Notes: generated by a model not told the origin, from the letters alone. A stretch of 64,000 nt of DNA from Planctomycetota bacterium (GCA_022705325.1 JAKJER010000015.1:62001-126000); one strand, 5' to 3'; shown: positions 8,952 to 18,779, numbered from the stretch's first letter. Program-made: numbers and translations.

Positions 8952-10670
8952 ATGATCCGTCGCGAGGACAGTCCGAGCGGCGGGCCTGCGCGCCCGCGAG
9001 ACGAGTCGTACACCGCCCCCGGCGAGCACACCACCGCCGCCGCCATCGGGAAGCGTTACGACCACGAGTTCCCCCCCTCCGACGACGCGAACAAGAGCCC
9101 AGACCGCACCAGCGACGCGTCCGTAAGCAGCGGGCGTTACGCCCGATCGTCTCAGGGCCTCCAGGATCGCGTCACCCCGCAGTCCCTTCAGCTCGAGTTC
9201 CATCACCCGCTGGAGAAGTGGCTCGCCCGCAGACCCTTCCGGTGGCTGCTGAGGCATCTCAGCGTGGCCGATCGCAACGGCAAAGCCGCCCTCGAACGGA
9301 TCATCGAAAGCTACCGCAACCCCGACGCCCCGCTCTGGCAGCGGGTGCTGTACTGGCCCCTCCACAAGTTCATCGACCGCATGCGAGGCGAGGTCGATGC
9401 CGAGACCTTCCGCAAGCGGCTGGCCGGGCACGCACCCACCGTCCGCGGGCTGGTCATCGTCGCCCGCTCGGTGGGCGAGTTCGGGCTCACCGTCCCCCAG
9501 CGATTCGTCGCCCCGCTGTTCGCGGTGTGGAACTTCACCAACCGCTGCAACCTCGCCTGCCGCCACTGCTACCAGGACAGCGACCGCTCCACCATCGCCG
9601 CCGAGCTTACGCTGGCCGAGAAACTCGCCCTGGTCGACCAGATGGGCCGCATGCACATGCCCATGCTGGCCCTGTCGGGGGGCGAACCCACGATCAGCCC
9701 GGACCTGGTCCCCATCCTCGAGCGGGCCCGATCCTGCGGCATGCACACCACCATCGCCACCAACGGCACGACGATGACCCCGGCCATGGCGAGCAAGCTG
9801 GCCGCCGCCGGTCTGCGATACGTGGAGATCTCGCTGGACAGCGTCGATCCCGAACGCCACGACGCCTTCCGCGGGGCCAAGGGCATGTGGCAGAAGGCCG
9901 TGGACGGCGCCAAGGCCGTGGTGGCCACGCCGGGCCTGCGTCTGGGCATCGCCATGTGCGTCCACCAGGGCAACTTCCACGAAGTGCGCGACATGATCGC
10001 CTTCGCCGAGCAGCTCGGGGCGGGCTGCTTCGCCCATTTTAATTTCATCCCCGTCGGGCGCGGACTGCGAATGGTCAGCGGCGACATCACGCCCGCCCAA
10101 CGCGAGGAGCTGCTGGGCATCCTCAACGAGAAGATGCAGGCCGGGGGCATGGGCGTGATCTCGACCGCCCCGCAGCTTGGGCGAGTCTGCCTGGCCGGCT
10201 GCGCCAGCCCGGAGGGCCGGCAGTCCTGTTCGCATGCCGGCAGCGGCAGCGGCGTCAAGGCCCGCGTGGTGGCCAAGTATCTCGGCGGCTGCGGGGCCGG
10301 ACGAACCTACGTCTGCATCGAGCCCAACGGCAACGTCACTCCTTGCGTCTACCTGCCCCACCGCGTGATGGGCAACGTCCGCGAGAGGCCCCTGGCCGAT
10401 ATTTTCCGCTCCAGCGTGTTCTGGGAAATCCTTAACGACCGCGACCGCCGCCTGCACCATTGCGAGGTGTGCGCGTTCAAGAACTACTGCGGCGGCTGCC
10501 GCGCCCGCGCCGATGCCTACTTCGGACAGCTCCACGCGGGCGACCCCGGATGCATCTTCAACAAGAAGCACTGGGACAAGCTCGTCGCTGACGGCGTGGC
10601 GGTGGTCCCCGACACCCAGACGCCCGCAGAAGAGATGGAACTCACGCCCAGAAGGCACGGCCTGGCGTAG
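8952..10670 (+). CDS. radical SAM-SPASM protein, AhbC/AhbD/NirJ-like
   Basis: A 572-residue protein starting 4 bp after the lipoprotein stop. Residues 1-185 are an extra N-terminal region, the first 75 of them disordered in composition. The radical SAM core has CNLACRHC (Cys199, Cys203, Cys206) preceded by VWNFTNR, as in the AhbC/AhbD/NirJ haem-biosynthesis group. The SPASM domain at the C terminus contains CIEPNGNVTPC, GNVRERPLADIF, then CEVCAFKNYCGGCRARADAY, typical of the same group and expected to bind a second cluster. AhbC and AhbD oxidatively trim side chains in siroheme-dependent haem synthesis. The neighbouring AhbA-AhbB fusion supports that role, but position in the Tes-like operon and the long N terminus leave a separate substrate possible. 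Confidence 0.75.
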   Translation: MIRREDSPSGGPARPRDESYTAPGEHTTAAAIGKRYDHEFPPSDDANKSPDRTSDASVSSGRYARSSQGLQDRVTPQSLQLEFHHPLEKWLARRPFRWLLRHLSVADRNGKAALERIIESYRNPDAPLWQRVLYWPLHKFIDRMRGEVDAETFRKRLAGHAPTVRGLVIVARSVGEFGLTVPQRFVAPLFAVWNFTNRCNLACRHCYQDSDRSTIAAELTLAEKLALVDQMGRMHMPMLALSGGEPTISPDLVPILERARSCGMHTTIATNGTTMTPAMASKLAAAGLRYVEISLDSVDPERHDAFRGAKGMWQKAVDGAKAVVATPGLRLGIAMCVHQGNFHEVRDMIAFAEQLGAGCFAHFNFIPVGRGLRMVSGDITPAQREELLGILNEKMQAGGMGVISTAPQLGRVCLAGCASPEGRQSCSHAGSGSGVKARVVAKYLGGCGAGRTYVCIEPNGNVTPCVYLPHRVMGNVRERPLADIFRSSVFWEILNDRDRRLHHCEVCAFKNYCGGCRARADAYFGQLHAGDPGCIFNKKHWDKLVADGVAVVPDTQTPAEEMELTPRRHGLA

Positions 10671-10730
10671 CAGTGAGACGAACCTCGCGAACCGCGTGCA
10701 GTCGCGTTCGCCAGCAGGAAGGCGACGACC

Positions 10731-11771
10731 TCATGATCGTTCTTCGCTCGGTTTCGCTTCCTGTTCCCACTGCTGCTCCGCGTCGCTGAACAGTCGCACC
10801 CGCTGTTTCTTGTACTCCGTCTCGGTCCACAGTTCCAGGTGCTCACCCAGGCCGGCGGTGGTGGCGATCTCGTCGATGCTCATGGCGCAGTCCTGCTCGT
10901 TGCGCCCGTGGATCATGGTGTACAACCCCCAGGGCCAGTCCGCGTAGGTCGGGCGGAGATAGCAATGACTCACGGCGGCCACCTGCGCCGCCGCGGCGCC
11001 GGCGGCGTCGGCTTCTTCGACCTTCCACACGACCATGACGTTGGCCGCAGCCCCCGCCGAGCGATGGTGCAGCACGGCCGAGTACCGCCGCATCAAAGCC
11101 TGGTCCAGGAACGCCTGCCCCAGGGCCAGCAGTTCGTCCACTCCTATTCCCGCCCGCTGGGCCAGCGGAGCGAAGGGATCCTCCTGAATGGGCAGGTCCA
11201 CCTGGAGGGCTCGCACAGCCCGCACCTGGCGCTCGTCGAGCCGGGCCGGTTCCGTTCTCGGCCGGGCCGGAGTTGCCGCCGCGCGGGGTGAGTCCTCATC
11301 CTCCTCCGCCCCGAAGCGAACGTCCAGCTTGTAGCGGCGCAGCGTGGGCAGGACGTGATGGCACGTGGCGCCCGTCAGTTCCGCAAGGCGGGCCGCCGAG
11401 GCCTCCAGGCCCAGGCTGCTGCGCGGCGAGACGGCGAGCGTGAACCACAGGTTGTATTCGTGGCGCCGCCCGTAGCAGTGCGAGACGCCCGGATGGGCCG
11501 CTACGGTCCGCCCCGCCTGGTCCAGGGCCCCGCCCGGCACGCGAAAGGCCACCAGGGCCTGGCGGTAGCCCAGAGCGGCGGCGTCGAAGATGGCGGCAAT
11601 CTCCCGGATCACGCCTTCCTGTCCGCGCAGGGACCGCATCCGTTCCAGAACCTGCGCCTGCGGGCAGCCCAGTTGGGCGGCCAGTTCCGCAAATGGCTGA
11701 TGAACCAGCGGCACGCGGGACTGGATCACCGACAGCAGGCGTCGATCGAATATGTCGCGTTGATCGCTCAT
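10731..11771 (-). CDS. ahbAB: siroheme decarboxylase, AhbA-AhbB fusion
   Basis: A 346-residue protein made of two tandem Lrp/AsnC-like units. The first unit carries HCYGRRHEYNLWF at 98-110 and the second SHCYLRPTYADWPWGLYTM at 268-286, the haem-ligand and active-site blocks of AhbA and AhbB respectively. A charged, Pro/Arg-rich linker spans about 155-178. AhbA and AhbB normally form a two-subunit cytoplasmic enzyme that decarboxylates siroheme to 12,18-didecarboxysiroheme in the alternative haem pathway; the homologous NirDLGH acts in haem d1 synthesis. The fusion would fix a 1:1 ratio. It converges on the AhbC/D-like gene (60-bp gap). No Shine-Dalgarno is seen; a promoter signature lies 8 bp before the ATG. 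Confidence 0.87.
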   Translation of the reverse strand: MSDQRDIFDRRLLSVIQSRVPLVHQPFAELAAQLGCPQAQVLERMRSLRGQEGVIREIAAIFDAAALGYRQALVAFRVPGGALDQAGRTVAAHPGVSHCYGRRHEYNLWFTLAVSPRSSLGLEASAARLAELTGATCHHVLPTLRRYKLDVRFGAEEDEDSPRAAATPARPRTEPARLDERQVRAVRALQVDLPIQEDPFAPLAQRAGIGVDELLALGQAFLDQALMRRYSAVLHHRSAGAAANVMVVWKVEEADAAGAAAAQVAAVSHCYLRPTYADWPWGLYTMIHGRNEQDCAMSIDEIATTAGLGEHLELWTETEYKKQRVRLFSDAEQQWEQEAKPSEERS

Positions 11772-11779
11772 GGCAGGAC

Positions 11780-11809
11780 ATGGTAGGCTCGCCAGGTGGA
11801 CCTTGGCAA
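11780..11809 (-). promoter_or_regulatory. leaderless-type promoter for ahbAB
   Basis: On the minus strand TTGCCA (11804-11809) and TACCAT (11780-11785) are 18 bp apart, and TACCAT ends 8 nt before the ATG at 11771. Transcription would then start at or next to the start codon. Confidence 0.5.
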
Positions 11810-11952
11810 ATGGCTTTTGTCTCGCACCCCGGGCCGTGCGGGCGGCTGCCAGCCTATCCTGGTAGGAAAGGCAAGCTATGCCTCACCGAAGCGTTAACCG
11901 GACAGACGCGACCGAAGCGGTCGTTTTGTCACAACCAGAACAGGAGTGCCTC

Positions 11953-12474
11953 ATGAACGTACGGATTCTCGTTGCGGCTGTCTTGTTGTTGGCCGCCTGC
12001 ACCCCGGCCTGGACGGCCGAGGATAGCGACACCTGGAAGACTCTATTCAGCGACGGGCTGCTGGACGCCGAGGGCAAGACCGTCTCGCCGGACCTGCTCA
12101 AGGGCAAGCTGGTGGGGATCTACTTCTCCGCTCACTGGTGCCCGCCCTGTCGGGCCTTCACGCCCAGGCTGGTCGCCTTTCGCGACAAGAACGCCGCCGA
12201 GTTCGAGGTCGTATTCGTCAGCTTCGACAAGAGCCAGGAAGAAAAGGACAAGTACATGGCCGAGGCCAAGATGAAATGGCTGACCGTGCCGTACAAGTCC
12301 GCCTCGGGCAACGCCCTGGCCAAGAAGTTCGGCGTCCGGGGCATCCCGATGCTCGTGGTGCTCTCGCCCGCGGGCAATACCGTCAGCACCGCCGCCCGCG
12401 CGGAAGTCACCAAGGAACCCGACAAGGCCATCGAGCAGTGGAAGAAGGCCGCCGCGGAAGCCGACAAGAAGTAG
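11953..12474 (+). CDS. exported thioredoxin-like (nucleoredoxin/TlpA-type) protein
   Basis: A 173-residue protein with a hydrophobic signal and a lipobox-like LLAAC (Cys16), so it is likely a lipoprotein. The thioredoxin fold carries the redox motif W62-C63-P-P-C66 within YFSAHWCPPCRAFTP, and GIPM supplies the cis-proline loop. FVSFDKSQEEKDKYM matches nucleoredoxin-like proteins. It probably reduces or isomerises disulfides of exported proteins, or supports cytochrome maturation. ATG 11953 is chosen because AGGAG sits 7 bp upstream; an in-frame ATG at 11878 lacks this and would bury the signal. It stands alone between the haem genes and the efflux operon. Confidence 0.88.
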   Translation: MNVRILVAAVLLLAACTPAWTAEDSDTWKTLFSDGLLDAEGKTVSPDLLKGKLVGIYFSAHWCPPCRAFTPRLVAFRDKNAAEFEVVFVSFDKSQEEKDKYMAEAKMKWLTVPYKSASGNALAKKFGVRGIPMLVVLSPAGNTVSTAARAEVTKEPDKAIEQWKKAAAEADKK

Positions 12475-12710
12475 CCGGACCGCCGGTTCGCGGATTCGTT
12501 GACCTGCGAATTACAGGACGTGTTATTGCCCGCAAGTAAAAGGAGTTATGGCCGGGCAAATCAACAAGCCTGCGAATTCGAGGTTCTGCTGTAACTTCCA
12601 CTCCAATCGCCGCCACAAAGCAATATGGCGGTTGGGGTGCGCGCCGGTTCCGGGCGTGCCTGCGACCTTCCTGGCCCCGGCAGGCCCCCGTGCCGAGTGG
12701 AGTATCAAGC
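12475..12710. other. intergenic region with a stem-loop upstream of the RND operon
   Basis: 236 bp without a convincing gene. A stem-loop at 12603-12635 has CCGCCA (12610-12615) pairing with TGGCGG (12626-12631), extended by CCAA/TTGG with a bulge. TTGACC at 12499 has only a poor -10 partner. The stem-loop could be part of the RND leader. Confidence 0.4.
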
Positions 12711-13958
12711 ATGTTCAGACGACTGGTGGTTACCCTTGTGACGCTGGGCCTGTTGGGCGCCCTGGGTTGGTGGATCTATCAGCGATACGTCCAGGCTCCA
12801 GCCGAAAGCCAGGCCCGCAAGCGAAGCGGGGCCATCGCCGTCGAGATCACCCCCGTCCGCCAGGCCACCATGCGCGAAGAAGGGCTCTTCACCGGCACGC
12901 TGCTGCCCCGCTCGCAATTCGTCGTCGCGCCAAAAATCGCCGGCCGACTGGAAAAGCTCAAGGTCAACATCGGCGACCCGGTCCAGAGCGGACAGGAGAT
13001 CGCCCTGTTGGACGATCAGGAGTACGCCCACCAGGTCGAACAAGCCCAGGCGGAACTGGAGGTCGCCCGGGCGGGCGAACTGGAAGCCGTCAGCGCCTTC
13101 GAGGCCGCCCGTCGCGAGTTCGAGCGGGCGACCGCCCTGCGCGAGAAGAAGATCGCCTCCGAGAGCGAGTTCGACCAGGCCCAGGCGGAATTCAAGGCCG
13201 CCGACTCCCGTCGCAAAGTTGCCGCCGCCCAGGTCCAGCAGAAGCAGGCCGCCCTCAACACCGCCCGCACCCGCCTGTCCTACACCAAGATTCAGGCCAA
13301 CTGGCAGGACGGCGCCGGCCAGCGAGTCGTCGGCGAGCGGTTCGTCGACGAGGGCACCATGCTCGCCGTCAACACCCCGATCGTGACCATCCTGGACATC
13401 CAGAACCTGCTGGCCGTCATCCACGTCATCGAGCGCGACTACACCCGGATCCACGTTGGGCAGGCGGCATCCCTGATCACCGACGCCCTGCCCGGGCGGA
13501 CGTTCACCGGCACGATCCGGCGGATCGCCCCGATCCTCAAGGACACCAGCCGTCAGGCCCGCGTCGAACTGGAAGTGCCCAACGCCTCGTTGGAACTCAA
13601 GCCGGGCATGTTCGTGCGCGTCCGCCTGCCATACGCCCAGCGAGACAACGTCACCGTGGTGCCCTTGTCCGCGCTGGTCAAACGGGAAGACAACGAGGGG
13701 GTCTTCCTGGTGGACTTGAAAGACGACCGCAACGGCCTGGCCCGTTTCGTCCCCGTGGAGGCCGGGATCACGGACTCCCGACGGGCGGAGATCGTCTCCC
13801 CCCGGCTGACCGGCGAGGTGGTCAGCCTCGGCCAGCACCTCTTGCAGGACGGCTCGCCGGTTGTGGTCGTGGGCACGGCCAAGGCGACCTCCAGGGCCAG
13901 TCAACCCGCTTCGTCCCCCGCTGACGCCAAGGCCCCCCGGGCGGGAGGCCGCCCGTGA
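12711..13958 (+). CDS. RND efflux periplasmic adaptor (membrane fusion protein)
   Basis: A 415-residue HlyD/AcrA-like adaptor. An N-terminal membrane anchor (about 4-22) is followed by the barrel-sandwich half-motif FVVAPKIAGRLEKLKVNIGDPV, a long coiled-coil hairpin rich in Glu, Ala and Arg (about 105-190), the second lipoyl half, and the beta-barrel and membrane-proximal domains. The tail is Pro/Ala-rich. It bridges the inner-membrane pump and the outer-membrane channel encoded next. ATG 12711 is preferred with GGAG upstream; a GTG at 12690 is the alternative. Its stop overlaps the pump's GTG start by four bases, indicating translational coupling. Confidence 0.93.
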   Translation: MFRRLVVTLVTLGLLGALGWWIYQRYVQAPAESQARKRSGAIAVEITPVRQATMREEGLFTGTLLPRSQFVVAPKIAGRLEKLKVNIGDPVQSGQEIALLDDQEYAHQVEQAQAELEVARAGELEAVSAFEAARREFERATALREKKIASESEFDQAQAEFKAADSRRKVAAAQVQQKQAALNTARTRLSYTKIQANWQDGAGQRVVGERFVDEGTMLAVNTPIVTILDIQNLLAVIHVIERDYTRIHVGQAASLITDALPGRTFTGTIRRIAPILKDTSRQARVELEVPNASLELKPGMFVRVRLPYAQRDNVTVVPLSALVKREDNEGVFLVDLKDDRNGLARFVPVEAGITDSRRAEIVSPRLTGEVVSLGQHLLQDGSPVVVVGTAKATSRASQPASSPADAKAPRAGGRP

Positions 13959-16900
13959 GCATATCCGGCTTCTCCGTGCATCGCCCGGTATTCACCGTGA
14001 TGACCGGGTTGATCGTGGTCATTCTGGGCATCGTCTCGCTGACCCGCCTGCCGATCGACCTGATGCCTGACGTGACCTACCCCACCCTGACGGTCAGCAC
14101 CAAGTACGAGAACGCCAGCCCCGAGGAAATGGAGCAACTGATCACCCGCCCCATCGAGGAAGCGGTTTCCGCCGTGCCCGGCGCTGAGCAGGTCACCAGC
14201 ATCTCCGTCGAGGGCACCAGCAACGTGCGCGTACGCCTGGCCTGGGGAACCGATCTGGACGCAGCCGCCAACGACGTTCGCGACCGCCTGGACCGCGTGA
14301 TCCCCCGCCTGCCCGAAGAGGCCGACCGCCCGATGCTGCTCAAGTTCGACCTGGCCAATTACCCCGTCCTGATCCTGGGCGTCTCGAGCAAGCTGGACCC
14401 GGTGCGGCTGCAGCGGATCCTCGAAGACGAAGTCAAGTACCGAATCGAACGCGTGCCGGGCGTGGCCTCGCTGGACATCTGGGGCGGACGCCAGCGGGAG
14501 ATCCACGTCAACATCCTGCCCGACAAGATCAAGGCCCTCAACCTTCCGCTGGACCAGGTGCTGGAGGCGGTCAAGGCGGGCAACGTCAACCTGCCCGCCG
14601 GGTTCATTAATCGTGGCGACCTCGAGGTGACGATCCGCACCCCCGGCGAGTACACCAGCGTGCAACAGGTGGCGGATCTGGTGGTCGCCACCCGAGACGG
14701 AGTTCCCGTCACGCTGCGCGAGATCGCCCAGGTCGACGACCACTGGCAGCAGGTCCGCCAGATCGTCCGGGTCAACGGCGAGCCGGGCGTCCGCCTGGCC
14801 GTTCGCAAACAGTCCGGCACGAACACCGTCGAGGTCGCCCGCGGCGCCCTGGCCGAGATCGAGCGGGTCAACCGGGAGATGCCCCAGATCCGCATCGACA
14901 CCATGATCGATTCCGGCGACTACATCCAGCGGTCCATCCGAAACGTGGGCAATTCCGCCGTCTACGGAGGCGCCCTGGCGATCGCCGTGCTGCTGTTGTT
15001 CCTGCGCAATCTGCGAAGCACCTTCGTGATCGCCACGGCCATCCCCATCTCCATCATCGCCACCTTCGCCCTGATGTACTTCGGGGGCTTCACGCTGAAC
15101 ATCATGACCCTCGGCGGGCTGGCCCTGGGCGTGGGCATGCTGGTGGACAACGCGATCGTGGTGTTGGAGAACATCTTCCGCTTGCGCGACCAGCGCCTGG
15201 ACCTGCGCCAGGCGGCGGTGGCCGGCAGCGGCGAGGTGGCGGCGGCCATCATCTCCAGCACCTTGACGACCCTGGCGGTCTTTCTGCCGCTGATCTTCAT
15301 CCGCGGGGTGGCCGGCGTGCTGTTCCAGCAGATGTCCCTGGTAGTCAGCTTCTCGCTGTTGTGCTCGCTGTGGGTGGCGCTGACCCTGGTGCCGATGCTG
15401 GCCAGCAAGGTACTCCAGCCCTCATCCAGCGGCCCGGAGCGGATGACCCTCGGGCGACGCCTCTACCGCGCCAGCGGATGGCTGCTGGAACAGTTGGAAC
15501 TGGCGTACCGCGACCTGCTCCACTGGGCGCTGGGGCATCGCATCGCCGTGGTCCTGCTGTCGCTGGCCGTGCTGGGCGGCTCGGTGGCGCTGATCCCCCG
15601 GGTGGGCGTCGAACTGATGCCCTCCAGCGACGAGAACGAGGTCCGCGCGAACCTGGAGGCCGAGGTGGGCATCCAGATCGGCCTGTTCAGCCAGAAGATG
15701 GCGCAGGTGGAGAAGCTGATCCGCAAGGCGGTGCCCGAGTCGCGCTGCATGGTCGTCAGCATCGGGGGGCACGGCTGGCACGCCGCCGGGGTCAATGAGG
15801 CGGAGGTCCGCATCTCGCTGACGCCGGTGTCGGAACGGACACGCTCCAGCGAGCAGATCGCGGGCGTCCTGAGAAAGGCGCTGGGCCAGTTGCCGGGCAT
15901 CACGGTCCGCACCCGGGCCGGCACGGGCCTGGACATGCTGCGGCGCATGATGTCGCAGGGCGGAGAGAAGATCGAGGTGGAGGTCCGCGGGCACGACCTG
16001 GCGACCGCCGATGAACTGGCACTCCAGGTCCAGCGGGTGGTGGAGGCCGTACCCGGCATCACCGACACGAAGATCAGCCGGGAGTCCGGCACGCCGGAGG
16101 AGCAGGTCGTGGTGGATCGGGCCAAGGCCGCCGACCTCAAGCTCACGGTCTCCCAGATCGCAGGCATGCTCCAGACCGTCCTGTCGGGCACCGAGGCGGG
16201 CATGTACCGCGAGGGCGGCGACGAGTACACCATTCTCGTCAAGGTCAAAGACCCCGAGAAGCTCTCGCTGGAGGAACTGCTGGACCTGACCATCACCAAC
16301 AGCGACCACGAGCCCATTGTCCTGCGAAACGTCGTCAACCTCCACCCGCGACGCGGGCCGGTACTCATCGAACGCAAGGACCAGGAACGCATGGTCGTCG
16401 TCTCGGCCAACCTGGCCGGGCGCGACATGGGCTCGGTGATGAAGGACATCGGCGACCGGATCCAGACCATCCCCCTGCCGCGAGACTTCGCCCTGGTGTT
16501 CGGCGGCGACTGGGAGGAGCAGCAGAAGGCCTTCCGCGAACTCCTGCTGAGCTTCGTGCTGGCCCTGGTGTTGGTGTACATGGTCATGGCGTGCCAGTTC
16601 GAGTCCTTGCGAGATCCGTTCGTGGTGATGTTCTCCGTGCCCCTGGCGGTCATCGGCGTGACGTTGGCCCTGTTCCTGACAGGCACGACCTTCAACATTC
16701 AGTCGTTCATCGGCTGCATCATGCTCGGCGGAATCGTCGTCAACAACGCCATCCTCCTGGTCGATCACACCAACCTCCTGCGCCGACGAGACGGCATGCC
16801 CCTGCGGCAGGCCATCGAGGAGGCTGGACGACGGCGCCTCCGTCCCATCCTCATGACCGCCTCGACCACTGTCCTGGGCCTGCTGCCGCTGGCGCTGGGA

Positions 16901-17077
16901 CTGGGCGAAGGCGGCGAGGCGCAGGCGCCGATGGCCCGGGCGGTCATCGGCGGGCTGCTCAGCTCCACCCTGATCACCCTGGTCTTCGTGCCGGTCATGT
17001 ACTCCCTGTTCGAACGCAAGCTGTCCAAGGCCGAGCCGGTTGCCGAGCCGGTTGCCGCCCAGCCCCCGCCGCCTTAG
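13955..17077 (+). CDS. RND-family efflux pump (AcrB/HAE1-like)
   Basis: A 1040-residue inner-membrane proton-driven transporter, the usual length. [15 protein letters not shown] starts TM1; two large periplasmic loops follow TM1 and TM7, and TM segments 2-6 and 8-12 are clear. The TM4 relay reads [14 protein letters not shown], keeping one of the two aspartates of AcrB with Asn as the second, and TM10 reads [13 protein letters not shown], lacking the AcrB lysine. Both are common in SwrC-like HAE1 relatives, so the pump is probably active. Substrates cannot be predicted; lipids or toxic amphiphiles are plausible. The start is GTG 13955, overlapping the adaptor stop. Confidence 0.94.
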   Translation: MSISGFSVHRPVFTVMTGLIVVILGIVSLTRLPIDLMPDVTYPTLTVSTKYENASPEEMEQLITRPIEEAVSAVPGAEQVTSISVEGTSNVRVRLAWGTDLDAAANDVRDRLDRVIPRLPEEADRPMLLKFDLANYPVLILGVSSKLDPVRLQRILEDEVKYRIERVPGVASLDIWGGRQREIHVNILPDKIKALNLPLDQVLEAVKAGNVNLPAGFINRGDLEVTIRTPGEYTSVQQVADLVVATRDGVPVTLREIAQVDDHWQQVRQIVRVNGEPGVRLAVRKQSGTNTVEVARGALAEIERVNREMPQIRIDTMIDSGDYIQRSIRNVGNSAVYGGALAIAVLLLFLRNLRSTFVIATAIPISIIATFALMYFGGFTLNIMTLGGLALGVGMLVDNAIVVLENIFRLRDQRLDLRQAAVAGSGEVAAAIISSTLTTLAVFLPLIFIRGVAGVLFQQMSLVVSFSLLCSLWVALTLVPMLASKVLQPSSSGPERMTLGRRLYRASGWLLEQLELAYRDLLHWALGHRIAVVLLSLAVLGGSVALIPRVGVELMPSSDENEVRANLEAEVGIQIGLFSQKMAQVEKLIRKAVPESRCMVVSIGGHGWHAAGVNEAEVRISLTPVSERTRSSEQIAGVLRKALGQLPGITVRTRAGTGLDMLRRMMSQGGEKIEVEVRGHDLATADELALQVQRVVEAVPGITDTKISRESGTPEEQVVVDRAKAADLKLTVSQIAGMLQTVLSGTEAGMYREGGDEYTILVKVKDPEKLSLEELLDLTITNSDHEPIVLRNVVNLHPRRGPVLIERKDQERMVVVSANLAGRDMGSVMKDIGDRIQTIPLPRDFALVFGGDWEEQQKAFRELLLSFVLALVLVYMVMACQFESLRDPFVVMFSVPLAVIGVTLALFLTGTTFNIQSFIGCIMLGGIVVNNAILLVDHTNLLRRRDGMPLRQAIEEAGRRRLRPILMTASTTVLGLLPLALGLGEGGEAQAPMARAVIGGLLSSTLITLVFVPVMYSLFERKLSKAEPVAEPVAAQPPPP

Positions 17078-17088
17078 GAACCTCCCCC

Positions 17089-18720
17089 TTGCCAGACCTT
17101 CCGCCAATCCGCCGCCTCGTCCTGCTGCTGGCCCTCGCCCTGGGCCCGCTGTCCTGCGCGTCGCTCCAGCCGGCCGCCTACGAGGACTACATCGGCCCCG
17201 AGCTGCGCAAGCGAGCCGCCACCACGGCACCTGCGGCCGCAGCCGCGACCGCCCCCGCAACTCGTCGCCTCTCGCCCGCCGACGGACCCATCAAACTCAC
17301 CCTCGAAGAGGCCATCCTCGTCGCCCTGGAGAACAACCGGGAACTGGCCGTCCAGCGACTGGCCCCCCGCATCCAGCAGACCTTCGAGGACCAGGAACGG
17401 GCCCTGTTCGACCCCCTGGCCACCGCCTCCATCCAGCAGTCCCGCATCAAAGCCCAGCGACTCGCACGTGCCGGCGCGGGAACCGAGCACAGCGCCGTCG
17501 ATTCCATCCTCGCCGCAGCCGGGCTCAGCCAGTTCCTCCCCACCGGCACCACCGTCGGCGTGGATGCGTCCTCTACCTACACTGACTCCTCGCTGTCCGA
17601 CGACACCTTCGTCGCCACCCGCGTCGGCCTGACCGCCACCCAGGCCCTGCTCAACGGGTTCGGCACGGACGTCAACCTCGCCTCGCTCCGCCAGGCCCGC
17701 CTGGACACCCTCGCTTCGCAGTACGAACTCCGCGGCTTCGCCGAGGCCCTGCTGGCCGACGTGGAGACCACGTACTGGGACTACGTACTGGCCGAGCGCC
17801 AGATCGAGATCTTCACCGAGTCGCTCGCGCTGGCCCGCCGCCAGCTCGACGAAACCCAGCAGCGCGTCGAGATCGGGCGCCTCAGCGAGATGGAGCTGGC
17901 CGCCATGCGGGCAGAGGTGGCCCTGCGACAGGAAGCCCTCATCAACGCCCGCAGCACCCTGGCCACCACGGCCCTTCGGCTGCTGCGACTGCTCAACCCG
18001 GACGGGGCAAACCCGCTGACGCGCAAGATCGTCCTGCTCAACCGCCCCAGCGCCCCGCGCAACGAACTCGAGGACGTGCAGACCCACGTGAGCGCAGCCC
18101 TCAACATGAGGCCGGACATGAACCAGGCCCGCCTGGCCCTCCAGCGCGACGAGCTCGAGATCGTCAAGACTCGCAACGGGCTGCTGCCCCGCCTCGACCT
18201 GTTCATCACGCTGGGCAAGACCGGTTATTCGGAGGTGTTCGGGCGGTCGGCGCAGAACGTCCGCGGCGACACGTATGACGTGCTGATGGGGGCCCGCTTC
18301 TCCTACCCGCTGGGCAACCGCGATGCCCGCGCCCAGCACGCCCGCGCCACCTTCACCCGCCTGCAGACGCGAGAGGCCCTAGCCAATCTCGCTCAGCTTG
18401 TCGAACTCGACGTGCGGGCCGCTTACATCGAGATCCGCCGCGCCGCCGAGCAGGTCACCGCCACCGCCGCCACCCGAAAGCTCCAGGAAGAGACCCTGCG
18501 GGCCGAGACCGAGAAGTTCCGCGTGGGCAAGTCCACCTCGCTGCTGGTGGCCCGAGCCCAGCGAGACCTCGTCGCCAGCCGGATCGCCGAAGTGGAGGCC
18601 GTCATCAACTACAGCAAGGCGATGGTCAGCTTCTATCGCCTCGAGGGCACGCTGCTGATCCGTCGCGGCATCGCCGCCCCCGGACGAGAACCCATACTCG
18701 AAGATATCCTCCGCCGCTGA
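17089..18720 (+). CDS. TolC-like outer-membrane efflux lipoprotein
   Basis: A 543-residue outer-membrane factor starting at TTG 17089, 11 bp after the pump stop, with AGGAA as ribosome site. A signal peptide ends in the lipobox-like PLSCAS (Cys about 22). Two OEP repeats follow: LTLEEAILVALENNRELAV opens the first, and long amphipathic helices with NARSTLATTALRLLRLLNP and RLQTREALANLAQLVELDVR mark the helical barrel. It forms the exit duct for the RND pump. A serine/threonine-rich insertion near residues 155-180 (DASSTYTDSSLSDDTF) probably lies in the beta-barrel. The three-gene order adaptor, pump, channel is complete. Confidence 0.9.
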   Translation: MPDLPPIRRLVLLLALALGPLSCASLQPAAYEDYIGPELRKRAATTAPAAAAATAPATRRLSPADGPIKLTLEEAILVALENNRELAVQRLAPRIQQTFEDQERALFDPLATASIQQSRIKAQRLARAGAGTEHSAVDSILAAAGLSQFLPTGTTVGVDASSTYTDSSLSDDTFVATRVGLTATQALLNGFGTDVNLASLRQARLDTLASQYELRGFAEALLADVETTYWDYVLAERQIEIFTESLALARRQLDETQQRVEIGRLSEMELAAMRAEVALRQEALINARSTLATTALRLLRLLNPDGANPLTRKIVLLNRPSAPRNELEDVQTHVSAALNMRPDMNQARLALQRDELEIVKTRNGLLPRLDLFITLGKTGYSEVFGRSAQNVRGDTYDVLMGARFSYPLGNRDARAQHARATFTRLQTREALANLAQLVELDVRAAYIEIRRAAEQVTATAATRKLQEETLRAETEKFRVGKSTSLLVARAQRDLVASRIAEVEAVINYSKAMVSFYRLEGTLLIRRGIAAPGREPILEDILRR

Positions 18721-18760
18721 AGACCCACGGACGGCTTCCCGCGGGCTGTCGTCTTGCCTG

Positions 18761-18779
18761 GTGTTCCGGGACGGAACAC
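18761..18779. terminator. hairpin between convergent tolC-like and GH81 genes
   Basis: GTGTTCC (18761-18767) pairs with GGAACAC (18773-18779) over a five-base loop. It has no T-tract, and its right arm touches the GH81 stop codon. It may stop or stabilise both convergent transcripts. Confidence 0.4.

Noticed and set aside
13955..17077. Inactive RND pump because the AcrB TM4 Asp pair and TM10 Lys are not all kept
   Set aside because: The DN and VNNA variants are common in functional HAE1/SwrC-like pumps.
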